The notes under the pieces: model-generated
Told to the model about the DNA's origin: nothing
What the model saw: only the letters and a program-made list of their open reading frames with translations
Databases searched by the model: none
Assembly: GCA_948567375.1 (NCBI GenBank)
Contig: OX419760.1
Location: forward strand, 1,612,001 to 1,676,000
Origin: Lunularia cruciata
Taxonomy: Eukaryota; Streptophyta; Marchantiopsida; Lunulariales; Lunulariaceae
Direction: 5' to 3'
DNA: 64,000 bases
Shown: piece after piece, positions 1 to 9,330 of the stretch
How the letters are laid out: each line of letters starts with the position of its first letter
Numbering within the stretch: position 1 is the first letter of the stretch
Program-made: the position numbers and the translations under genes

Positions 1-1830
1 CAGTTCCCTCGTTTCCTTTGCCCTGTCTTGACCCCGGCTGCGGAGATTCAATGAAACAATCGTCTGGCGATTCTTTTATTCTTTTGGGGAAATAATACCC
101 AACTCATGAACTTTATCTAGTGGATGTTGATCTGAAGGTTGATGAATCTAATTCGTTCATCGATTCTATCTATAACTGATGTCAAAGAAAAAAGGGCAGC
201 AGGCAAAATAATAAACACCGAAACCGACGGAAAGGGAGTACAAAAGGACAAAGAATCCAGATGGAGAAACCGGGCCGGTGGCCGAAACCAAAAGGAGCCA
301 AACGCAGAGGAGAAACAATGACCCAAGCCCAACGTAGAGAACTAAACAGAAGACAAGGAAGATTTAGTCTTTAGACGAGAGTACTCGTCTGTTTAGTTGT
401 CAATGCCCTTCGCATTATGGGTTCCTCTTTTCAGTCGAATCCTTCTTCCCTACCATTGTCTATCATGAATGCCTTGAAGAAAGGTTCCATAGGAAATGAA
501 CTCAACTCTCAAATTTGAACGTAGGTAGAACTCGGCACTCTACATTGAAGTCTATGGGAATCGTCATTCTATGACGAGAACGTGGATGCTGATCCATGAA
601 AGGTAGTTTCCTCAACATCACGAACATGCAAAGAGATACAGGCTCTAGTTGGACATGATTTGGTCCCATGCAAAATTCTCCAGCTCTCGATGAAATCGAA
701 CTGATACTTTTCTAATACCTTTATCAGTGATATGCCCTTTGATATAACGAAGCTCTTCTGTAAAAAGGTATGTGGCACTAGGTGATGTTACAACTGTCAT
801 TTACATTCTGCTTTATGTAGTTGCACCTAGGCTTTACCCCTGAAGTGAAAGTTCCGATCCTAGAATATTTCAAAGGTGCATGTTATGAAAAAGCTTCGAA
901 ATGCTGTATCAAATATCACCACAGTTGGGTTGTCAAGTTGAGTGTAATTCTAGTGGACAGTGGAGTGGACTTAGAGTTAACTTATGAGTTATCCACCTCA
1001 CTAGATAAGATAAAGGCCATGTGATATAGTGGCATGGGAGTAATTAGCAAGCAACGGTCGATGGATAATTTCACGGTGGTGAATTTGATCGTCTGTTTCC
1101 CTGATTCCTTTTCTAATTTCATATAATGATGGACTGTTTCTGTTAAGAATAAAATATTCCACCGTGCACTCCATTGTAACAATAGCAATCCTTATGATCA
1201 AATGATGGAACGAACCTCTATATGGTGGAATGTGCGCGTAACCGGTGATATAAAATCGAAGTCTGATGTGTGAATCAAACCGTATACAAAAAGATATATC
1301 GTACCCAAGCGAGTTTTGCTCGAATCGCATTACCGAAGCACTAGTCGGCAAACATCGAGAAAAGACGTAGAATAGCCTGTACTTGGCATCAAAGTGGTGT
1401 CCCATGCAATCCTTTGTGCAGATGCAGCATACGCAGAAGAGGGGGTTCTAGTTAATAGTTTTACGAAGCTAGGTAGATTTCCTTGCAATTTATTACGAAG
1501 CGGTGAATAAATTGATAAGGGTTCGGGTAGGTAGAGGAAAAGGTCTGACTACGGAGTTCCAATCAAATTCTTTATTATTAGCAAACTCCGTTGTAGGTGG
1601 ATCGTAGAAAATAAAGGATACCTAGTTAACAGTTGTCACTCCGGAATGCATTAATTACACATTAGGGTTAATATAGTGTATAGATTCAATTAGGGTGAAA
1701 ATGGTCCAAGAGCCACGAAGATAGATGGGGTCACCACGATAGGTGATGTACAAGAGAACGAGATGAACGGCACGAGAGGATGAGAAAGAGAAAATTGATG
1801 CAGAGAACGAGATGATGAACAGCACAATTG
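1..1830. other. Unassigned AT-rich sequence
   Basis: No recognisable gene, RNA or transposon domain was found here on either strand. Open frames are short, overlap on opposite strands and show no known motif. It may be old transposon or intergenic sequence. Confidence 0.4.
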
Positions 1831-2077
1831 AAGATTGTCAATTTCATTACTTACAAACTAGTTCGGAGTGTAATTCTTATATGGCAGACCTTGTTCATTG
1901 GGTTGTGCGAAAGTGCGAAGATTAGCAATCTCATTAAGAATGTAAATCTCTCAAAATGTAATTCTTATCTCTCGAGTTTGAAATGTAATTCTGATCTCCA
2001 GAGTTTGAAGATTTTCAATTTCATTATTTAAAAACTAGTTTGGAATGTAATTCTCATATAGCAGACCTTGTTCATTG
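1831..2077. repeat. Spaced direct repeat of about 67 bp
   Basis: The sequence at about 1831-1897 recurs at about 2011-2077. Both copies carry a TTTCATTA core, an ACTAGTT block and the phrase GCAGACCTTGTTCATTG, with several substitutions between them. The 113 bp between the copies includes a separate 27-bp tandem repeat. The direct orientation fits a local segmental duplication. Confidence 0.6.
1953..2006. repeat. 27-bp tandem repeat, two copies
   Basis: Two adjacent 27-base units each begin AAATGTAATTCT and end GAGTTTG, differing at three positions. They lie between the arms of the larger direct repeat, and part of the unit (TGTAATTCT) also occurs inside those arms. Confidence 0.6.
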
Positions 2078-2285
2078 TGCATATACCATCTTTGAAGTGA
2101 GAAGAGTAGAGCATGCCCGATCAAGTGTTATTTTTGGTAATTAAAGAATCGAGGAGGGTAGAGTTATTTTTGGTGATAGAACAATAGAGGAAGACAGAGT
2201 CTGGTATAACATGCCGAGAGTGAGCACTAGTGGAGAATTAATTTGAAACATAAGGAAATGTATACAATGGTGTATATGATTAGAT

Positions 2286-3420
2286 TTGGAGATCTCAACG
2301 CAAAGACTAGAAAATGAAGACGGAGAACTTGATTTAGATATGCTAGAATTTTTTATTAGTGGATGGGAGTATGTACATAAGCATAGATACATGGAACCTC
2401 AAGTAACTTATCCTCGTACTCAAGACTTTGTGATAAAGTATTTTAAAAGTCTAGATCTGAAGGTTTTTTGATAGCTTACTAGAATGGATGTTAATTCTTT
2501 TTCATCCTTGGTAGATTTGATTAGAACACACCCTATTTTTGAGAAGACCTACCGGCGGGAACAAACACCAGTGTGGGTCCAAGTAGCTCTAGCTCTCAAT
2601 AGATTTGGGCATCAAGGTAATGGAGCATGTGTTGCGAGGGGGTTGAACATTTGGGGCATTAGTGCAGGTTCAACTATTTTCTTAACTGACCGAGTGATGA
2701 CTACCATATTAGATTTGATGAGGAGTCAAGTTGCATGGCCTTAGCACAAGGAGAGGAGAAGGATATCCACTTTCTTTGCACAAAAAGGTTTCCTTGGTTG
2801 TGTTTGTTTGGTAGATGAAACATTGTTTCCTCTTGCAACTCGACCTACCATGGATGGAGAAATTTATTTCAGTAGAAAGGGCTCCTATTCCATAAATGGT
2901 CAAGTGATTTGTGACAATAAAAGAAGAATCATACATTTTATGGTAGGTAAATGTTCTATATTTTGTTCTGTTTATTAGCAACGGAACTGTTTATTAGCAT
3001 TGGTGCTCTTCTTTGTACATTCACATGATTGTATTATTGCATGATAGTATTAAAGGTTGGTGGTTGGTTTTTTTTATGAAGGAATGCCTAGATCATATCA
3101 AGACATGACTTGTTTCAAGAAATCATCACTCTAGAATGATTTGAACCAAAGAGGCCATGTTGTAGTTTTGAGGCCAAAGAGTACCTTTTAGGTGATTCTT
3201 GTTATGTACCCATGCATCGCCTTGTCCTTGCATTCAAACAGGCACAAACAAAAGATAAGCAAGACTTCAACAAATATTTGGCAAAGGCAAGGTGATAAAT
3301 GAGCATTGTATAGGAGTATTGAAAGCTAGATAGCATTCTCTTTGTGAGTTTAGAGTGCAACTTAAAGATAATAATAGAAATGAATATTTGTTGAAGTGAA
3401 TTTCACTTTGTATTATTTTA
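2286..3420 (+). pseudogene. PIF/Harbinger (HARBI1-like) DDE transposase remnant
   Basis: This is the remnant of a DDE-type transposase of the PIF/Harbinger superfamily, the nuclease that cuts and joins transposon ends. Seen in one frame from 2286: an N-terminal stretch containing YPRTQDFVIKYF, a break of two stops near 2469, then a helical region from 2484, a stop at 2742, and the nuclease block VDETLFPLA with YFSRKGSYSINGQ. The first catalytic Asp codon is at 2814-2816; the usual next residue Gly is Glu. After a further frame change come EYLLGDSCY (second Asp, 3194-3196) and NEHCIGVLK (catalytic Glu, 3301-3303), where a one-base loss separates AKAR from NEH. Motif order and spacing match the family. 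Stops and frameshifts make it non-functional. No terminal inverted repeats were identified, so the element boundaries are unknown. Confidence 0.82.
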
Positions 3421-3693
3421 CATTACTGCTTAATTAACAGGTGTGACGTTTGGTCAGAGGATGACGGCAGATTTACAAAGGAAACTCAAATAGATTCAGA
3501 TATGACTTTTAATGGAATAGAGTTTGGAACAAAGTAGATCTCGGGTGATGCAACAATGCCTCTCTCATCATGTGAATCATATATTGGAATGAAATGAGAT
3601 CATGGTTTAATACAATATAAATATCATTCTTTGCTTTTGCATATTTTGTAAGTAGCAAACAATGAACGGTGTATTTTTTCTAAGAAGAGTGGG

Positions 3694-3722
3694 TTTAGGG
3701 TTTAGGAGTTTAGGGTTTAGGA
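3694..3722 (+). repeat. Short interstitial telomere-like TTTAGGG run
   Basis: Two back-to-back pairs of TTTAGGG-type units lie at 3694-3707 and 3709-3722; the second unit of each pair departs from consensus after TTTAGG. TTTAGGG is the Arabidopsis-type plant telomere unit, and its complement is also the telo-box of some plant promoters. The run is far too short to be a telomere. It lies immediately before the 51-bp repeat array. Confidence 0.6.
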
Positions 3723-3739
3723 GGGAGAGAGACTTCTAA

Positions 3740-3970
3740 GTTGAGTGTGAGCATAGATTAGAGAGAGTAGAGGAGCGAGAGAGATTACTACTTGAGTGTG
3801 AGAGACAATTGGAGAGTGTAGAGGAGCGTAAGAGATTAGTGCTTGAGCGCAAGAGGCAAGTAGAGAGTATAGACAAGCGAGAGAGATTAGTGCTTGAGCA
3901 TAAGAGGAGATTGGATACCATAGAGAAGCATGGTAGATTGTTAGTAGAGATGGAGAGAGAGCAAAGATTA
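3740..3970 (+). repeat. 51-bp tandem minisatellite within the coiled-coil frame
   Basis: Units are 3740-3790, 3791-3841, 3842-3892, 3893-3943 and a partial unit to 3970. Each contains a GAGAGATTA- or AAGAGATTA-like core, CTTGAG and GTAGAGGAG- or ATAGACAAG-like phrases. The 51-base period preserves the reading frame, so expansion adds 17 residues at a time. Confidence 0.75.
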
Positions 3971-4292
3971 GCTGACTTGGACTTGGACATACTCGGTGCC
4001 ACTGCCATGGCTGAGGGTTATAGGGTCTAGTTACAAAATCAGGCACAAGAGTTAGCATTTGCTATGGAGAGGTGTGAGAGTGCACATGTTCAGGTAGAGG
4101 AGAGTGAGAGTAGTCTAGCTCAAGTGATGGCCCATGTGACTTATCTTGGACCTAGGCTATGTACTACTGCTTGCTAGACCCATACCCGCCATGAGATGCA
4201 GACCCAAATTGATGTCACCCATGTGTTATCACGCATTGTTGTGACTCAAGAGACCCATACTTCTGCATCATTGGGTAGTGTGGAGACTTAGT
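3740..4292 (+). pseudogene. Coiled-coil protein fragment with 17-residue helical repeats
   Basis: After an in-frame TAA at 3737 the frame is open to the TAG at 4028. It continues in the same frame, with further stops near 4174 and 4289, to about 4292. The first 77 residues are four and a half tandem copies of a 17-residue unit rich in Glu and Arg, of the form LE-x-x-R-x-LESVEERERLL. They are followed by LADLDLDIL and, beyond the stop, another Glu-rich helical segment. Such composition predicts a long charged alpha-helix or coiled coil. No enzyme motif is visible and the family is not recognised. It could be a transposon accessory protein or a broken host gene; it lies about 300 bp downstream of the PIF transposase remnant on the same strand. 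Confidence 0.45.
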
Positions 4293-4660
4293 GGACTTAG
4301 ATTGAGTTTAGAGAGAGGCTTTGTCTATCAAGAGAGTATATTTCATGTATTCTCTTCCTTGGCTTCATGTGGAAGAAGATTATTGTTGTGGATGTTACTT
4401 GTTTGGCATCATATTGTTCATGGAAGCTCTGGTTTCCATGCATTGGAGATTGTAATAACTAAGCATGGTTGGTGCCCTCACACATAGTCAGGGCCTGTAG
4501 GGTGGGTTGCACGCCATGTTTCCATTTCATTCAATTTTGTTTGCTATGCTTTGAGGTTATCTTGTGGATACATCTTACTCCAGATGGAATGGAGTGGTTG
4601 CTTTGGAGCATGTGACAATGGTCAGAACTCCCAAAGGGATTTCACATTGGGTCTCACCTC
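4293..4660. other. Unassigned sequence
   Basis: No domain was recognised on either strand. The plus-strand frame of the upstream coiled-coil region is interrupted here by several stops. Confidence 0.35.
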
Positions 4661-5065
4661 ATGATATGTTTTTGTTTTGCAGATCTCCAACAAGATGATG
4701 AGTTTAGAGGGCCTAGAGTTAGATCATATGAGCATCTCACTTTATTAGGTTTACCACTTTGTGATCTTCTTATCCTAGACTATTTTGCGCTCTCTTATTA
4801 TAGGAACCATCCACATGGTGCTATCCATCCTACCCACTTCCCTCCTTATAGGGTAGAGAGAACTTCATACACTTGCTCATTCAGCCCTTTGATGAGTGCT
4901 TTGGATAGATTTGTCCATGATGATAGACCTGCTATTATTTGGGTAGAAGAGGAGTGGAAATCAAGTAGAATGATTTCTTATAGTAGTGCCAATATTCACT
5001 TCTTGCTATCAGTATTAGGCACCAACCCTTGGATGAGAGAGAGTGGCCTCTTTGGTGGTCATTGA
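4661..5065 (+). CDS. Hypothetical ORF, 134 residues
   Basis: An ATG-initiated open frame with mixed composition, including short hydrophobic stretches near residues 25-45 and tryptophan-containing segments near residues 95-130. No family motif was recognised. It follows the coiled-coil fragment on the same strand and may be a further exon or remnant of the same degraded locus. Its length is only modestly above chance in sequence of this composition, so coding status is uncertain. Confidence 0.25.
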   Translation: MICFCFADLQQDDEFRGPRVRSYEHLTLLGLPLCDLLILDYFALSYYRNHPHGAIHPTHFPPYRVERTSYTCSFSPLMSALDRFVHDDRPAIIWVEEEWKSSRMISYSSANIHFLLSVLGTNPWMRESGLFGGH

Positions 5066-5755
5066 GTCCATTTTGGATTCAGCATCATGTATACCGACGT
5101 AGACTCGAGGATGCATTAGTAGGACTTCTACACCATGGTTCACCTCCCTATTATTATTCACCTCCTTTTCCTCTAGCATAGTTACATGCTTTAGTGGCTC
5201 CCCTTTTGTACACATCTTATGTATATTTATACATATCTTATGTATCATATTCTCTCTCACATCTTTTATCATATTTTCTCTAAATCTCCTTGTCAAACTC
5301 TTGTGGATCGTTATTGTGTTATGCATCACTTCTTTTATGTTTAATTGTGCATCAACTAGTGCCTATGAATGCCACTCCCCTTTTTCAAGTGTCATTGTGT
5401 TGCTTTGAGTGCCATCCTAGCAACATGCACCATCGCCATGCGCCATTTGTGGTATCGGGCGGCACTAAGTGGATCCTTGCGGCACTGGGCGCCTATGGGT
5501 TTTTCTTGATACACGTATTGAGCAGGAACAAGCACCATTGGGCGGGACTAGGCAGCAACAAGAGGCATCAGGTGGCACTAGGCCTTCAGATCAAGCTTTG
5601 ACGAGTGCCCACGAGTGCCCATGAGCGGCAACGGGATCCAGCAAGCATTATCTTTTTAGAAAAATTCATTCATGTTTCATTCTCCAAAACATGATTTACA
5701 TTTTGAACCATAACATTTTTTGAGAAAACTCGTCTTTATTACACACTTAATAAGG
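5066..5755. other. Unassigned sequence with GC-richer simple motifs
   Basis: No gene was recognised. Between about 5440 and 5640 the GC content rises and short phrases such as GGCACTAGGC and GCGGCACTGGGCG recur imperfectly, ending in a doubled GAGTGCCCA phrase near 5602-5622. This looks like a local low-complexity patch. Confidence 0.35.
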
Positions 5756-6284
5756 TTACATTGTGACATGCCATTCACTATCACTAGAATATGATGAATT
5801 TGGAGTAGTGTTTTTTTGATCCGAAGTACATGGATGATCTTCATGCGGCAATTGAGTTAGCACTTTGAAATACATGCTTATTTCCTCATGAGATTTTCCT
5901 GCTTGGAGGAGACTCATTTTGATTTCATAACTGCACTTTGACTCTAAACTCTTTTCCTTGAACCAATGTTTGTTTGCCCTAGCTTTCCTTTTGTTGACAC
6001 TCAGCTCCTTCTCAATTTCAAATTTTAGCTTCTTTGTCTCTAATCTAACGCGTTGAGCTTCCATTTTCAAAAGTTTTTTCTCTCTTTTCCTCATGTTGGT
6101 GGATTCTAGTTCAGCTAGTCGTAACCTCTCCCATATTCTATAGCATATGCTTTCAACATGGTGATTTTTGCTACATCATGAGACAATCATATACTAGGAG
6201 ACATCCTCATTACCTTACTTGCTGAAATTCCACCTTTTCTCCTCTTGGGGTCCTGTTCTCCTTCTTGATCCAAGAAAGTGCCAT
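5756..6284 (-). CDS. Unknown coiled-coil protein, tentative two-exon model
   Basis: Minus-strand gene model. Exon 1 runs from the ATG at 6284-6282 to 6214, ending at an AG|GTAATG donor. Exon 2 runs from 6170, after a TGTAG acceptor, to the stop at 5756. The 71 and 415 coding bases join in phase to 161 codons. The joined protein is basic and helical, with a charged coiled-coil centre (motifs RLAELEST and RLETKKLKFEIEKEL), then LLQAGKSHEEISMYF, and an acidic Ser-rich tail. The LQAGKSxEEI-type ending resembles tails of some plant coiled-coil proteins, but I cannot assign a family. The start is placed here because a TATA box lies 114-122 bases upstream and a heat-shock-element cluster lies behind it. 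The implied 43-base intron is short for a plant, so the two frames may instead be separated by mutation, or another acceptor may be used. Confidence 0.45.
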
Positions 6285-6397
6285 TGGACCCCTCTGTAAA
6301 AGACCGAAACCGAGGAGAGAAATAGGAGAATGGAAATTCACATTGGGACACTTGAATGAGTGAAAACTCCGAATCCTAGCATGAGCTTTGGCCTTGG

Positions 6398-6406
6398 TAT
6401 TTATAG
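6398..6406 (-). promoter_or_regulatory. TATA box (CTATAAATA)
   Basis: Read on the minus strand, this is a near-ideal plant TATA box. It sits about 115 bases before the ATG of the coiled-coil gene model and just downstream of the heat-shock-element cluster. This is the arrangement known from plant heat-shock promoters. Confidence 0.6.
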
Positions 6407-6424
6407 GTATCATACAAGTCCCTT

Positions 6425-6632
6425 GAAGCTTCTCAAGAAGCTTCCTTGAGCCGCTTTCTTGGAGTGCAAGCCAAGTTAACTAGGAAGCTTCTCAAGAAGC
6501 TTCCTTCTAGAAGCCGCCTACTTGGCGTGCAAGCTAAGCTAGTTAGAAGCTTCTAGAAGCTACCTGCTTAGGGCGCAAGTTAACTAGTTAGGAAGCTTCC
6601 TAAGAAGCTTCTTAGATGCTTCTAGAATATTC
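6425..6632 (-). promoter_or_regulatory. Cluster of heat-shock elements (HSF-binding consensus)
   Basis: The heat-shock factor site is alternating nGAAn modules centred 5 bases apart. Two perfect three-module sites are present: GAA-GC-TTC-TA-GAA at 6546-6558 and TTC-TA-GAA-TA-TTC at 6620-6632. Five GAAGCTTC two-module palindromes also occur, at 6425-6432, 6437-6444, 6484-6491, 6496-6503 and 6592-6599, with another at 6604-6611. A TTCTAGAA module is at 6505-6512. All lie within about 230 bases upstream of a minus-strand TATA box. Density and spacing support heat-inducible transcription toward lower coordinates; activity itself is inferred. Confidence 0.68.
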
Positions 6633-6826
6633 TAGGCTATTTTGTCTTATTCTCTACTTCGTAAGCTCAACTAACTTCGTCACTAAACTCCATATTGTTA
6701 CACCCTCTCCTTTTGTAGAAGATAGTGGAGGTGGTGTAACAAAAGGTGATCCTTTACATGTGCTACAAATGGTGACTCCTCCTTGGATGATCGGATTCCT
6801 TTATCCGTGTAAACACTAAATAAACA

Positions 6827-7682
6827 CTAAATAAATAACACTTCCACCCTTTGGGTCTTCGAGACAAATTGGGGCCATGAATCAAGGAGCACCACCTCTA
6901 GGGGAGATTGAAATTGAGAGCCCTCATGTGCATCTTCATGAACCTCCTCCAAGCAAACCTCTCTTAGATTGGGATTTAAATCTCCCAAACTTACAATAGG
7001 AGGTGGACTAATGTTTGCTCTATTCCTCAACATGGCTTCCATTCTAGCAAAATGCAGGCACATTTCATTCAATTTATCTTCTATAGTTCTACAACCTTTG
7101 CCATATTCCTTCTTGGTGAGACCCTCTTTGGTAGCCTTTGTCTTCAATACCCTAGTTTCTTTGTATTGTTTCATGTACCACAACCATTTCTTGTAAAGCC
7201 TATCACTTGTCATAGAACTAGGAAATCCTTGCCCCTCTCATATAAAAAATTGCAGCCATGAAACTAAAAGTGGTGGAATTTTGAATGGGCCTTTTGCAAT
7301 TCCCACCATGAATATGTGAAAAATGCTTAGGATCCTCCAAATAATCTAGTATTTGGCCATAATGGTGCATTGCCATGCAAAACCTCTCATCCTCTTTAGC
7401 TTTGCAAGGCACAAAAGAAGCCATCTTCAACAATTCTCCAAATTTCACTAATGATGGTTCAGGTTGCAAATTCAAACTTGAGTCTATAAATCTTGGATCT
7501 GCATCCAAAAGTGAGCCTCCTCCACTACAACAAGGTACCTGATCTCCCATTGCTATATTATCACCGCACTTTTGGAGTAAAGTCTCTCGACCCCCAATCA
7601 ATTTCTTGGTTGCCACAAGCAGGCACAGATCATTCTTGCTATCTAGTGCCGCACTGATTATGGAAATGAACAACCACACCAA
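6827..7682 (-). pseudogene. Decayed unknown gene, possible DNA-binding (SANT/trihelix-like) fragment
   Basis: Two minus-strand open segments (7682-7218 and 7213-6827) appear to be one coding region broken by a frameshift near 7215-7260. The upstream part is Cys- and Gly-containing with no clear motif. The downstream part contains LYKKWLWYMKQYKET, then a basic stretch, then IEDKLNEMCLHFARMEAML. Aromatic-spaced basic helices of this sort recall Myb/SANT-like or trihelix domains, including those of PIF/Harbinger accessory proteins. That is a weak resemblance judged by eye. It lies upstream of the heat-shock cluster on the same strand, and its relation to the coiled-coil gene there is unclear. 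Confidence 0.35.
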
Positions 7683-8639
7683 TGCTAACTACAAAAACGC
7701 CATTTAATCCACTAACAAAAAGAGGATTTGCACTCTTGGGATGCCAAATTTGAGTTGGAATTTTGAATAGTTGAGAGCGGCATTTTGGATCCGCAAACAA
7801 ATTTGAAATATCTCATTACAAAACCTACCCACCCAACCATGTGGCTATCCTCTTATTAAACCACATCAACTCTTCATACAATCATTTATTTCATTACGGG
7901 CCTTCCTTACCATCCATATCGTTATGCCTGAATTTTATAAATGAATGCACATTGGCTCACATACCCTTTACCACAAATTATGGTGCATTCATTTATTAAC
8001 ATCCCGTCATGTTATAGAGTTCACTAAAAATAGTTACAAAGTTTGTTAATTATCTGTAGACATCCGTCAAAGCTATAACTAAAACCCCCTAACATGATAG
8101 ATATTGACATTCCTTTGGAAGATCCATTTTTAATACAGTTCAGTAGTTATATATCATGTTGGTCAGCAACTGGTGTTTTGTATAGTACATTAGTGCGTTT
8201 CAAATGGAAATTTTATTTATTTATTCCAAAAATTTTGTCACATTGATGAATCTTTTTATAGATACTCCTAAAACTGAAATATCATGAATTAAATAATTTT
8301 CAAGTAATCGGTGGGTTTACTAACCGTTTCACATACCCTCTAGGTGCCAATTTTTATGGTACCCATAACGTATTTTTTAAAGTATTATATGGGTAGTTTC
8401 ATGTACGTTCTAGGTACACGTATGGGTGTGATTAGATGATAATGGTAATGGAATTTAGTGCTAATAAGACATGTTATAAAAAGAAATTTTATCGTGTGGC
8501 ACAAGGATTTACATCAAGACTGGCGTATTAAATAAAAATATAACAAGTCTATAGGAGAGAACTATTGATATTTGAATTCCCTCTTGAGTGCTCTGATGAA
8601 ATCTCATTTCTTTAGAAAATGTGATAACCGTGTTTTAAT

Positions 8640-8815
8640 TAAATCTTTATGACAATATCCATATTGAAAAACATATTTATAACGTGATAACTATAGATTT
8701 GTATTCATATTTTTACAAAACCTTCATAACTTGATAACCATAGATTTATAATTTGACAACCATAAGTAGTAATAACTATAGATTTACACCGTGATAACCA
8801 TAGATAAGTAAGTCA
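8640..8815. repeat. Degenerate repeats of a GTGATAACCATAGATTTA-like motif
   Basis: Variants of GATAAC(C/T)ATAGAT recur five or so times within about 175 bases, irregularly spaced and separated by AT-rich filler. Related phrases continue to about 8970. This looks like an old, decayed minisatellite. Confidence 0.45.
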
Positions 8816-9109
8816 ATAAAAAGGAGAGTATATTGAGACCTCTTCAAGCACATTGAAAAACCTTTATAATGCAATAAAATATCTCACGTAAGTAAGTTAA
8901 TATAAGAAGTAACTATCAAAATATCTTAAAACACATTATTGAAATTTTTATAACGTGTTAAACATAGATAAGGAAGTTAATATAAAGAAGTTCATATAAA
9001 TCGTGAATTAACTTTTTATGTACCTTAATATAACTTAGAATATCCCTTTAAACTTCTAGAACCGTATTGTTTATTTTAATTTCAAATTAATAGACAAATT
9101 TAAAATTTC

Positions 9110-9330
9110 ATGAAGGAAGCGATCGCTTGAGGGGAAGCGGGAGAGGAAGGAGGATTGCGCGGGGCAAGAGCAAAAGAGGGATTGCTGAGGAAGGGGGCAG
9201 AAAGGGGATCGCTTGGGCAACGGACGAAGGGGTTGCTCGTGGTCCCCTTTCCTAATCCGCAAATCCTTAATTTGGGGATCGTTAAGGGTCAGGAGCAGAA
9301 GAGGGATTGTGGGGGTTGGGCAATCTCAGA
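9110..9330 (+). other. GC-rich, purine-biased island
   Basis: A patch rich in G on the plus strand stands out from its AT-rich surroundings. Phrases recur imperfectly: GATCGCTT near 9121 and 9209, and AAGAGGGATTG near 9173 and 9299. An overlapping plus-strand open frame (9155-9403) has no recognisable motif. It could be an untranslated exon, a promoter-proximal region or transposon sequence. Confidence 0.3.

Noticed and set aside
3717-4058. Minus-strand frames opposite the 51-bp repeats
   Set aside because: Ser/Leu-rich shadows of the plus-strand repeat array, with no independent motif.
6285-6413. Longer N-terminus of the coiled-coil gene starting at 6413
   Set aside because: That start would place the ATG upstream of the TATA box; the ATG at 6284 follows it at a sensible distance.
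8640-8815. CRISPR-like array of GATAACC repeats
   Set aside because: Repeats are short, degenerate and irregularly spaced in a plant nuclear context.
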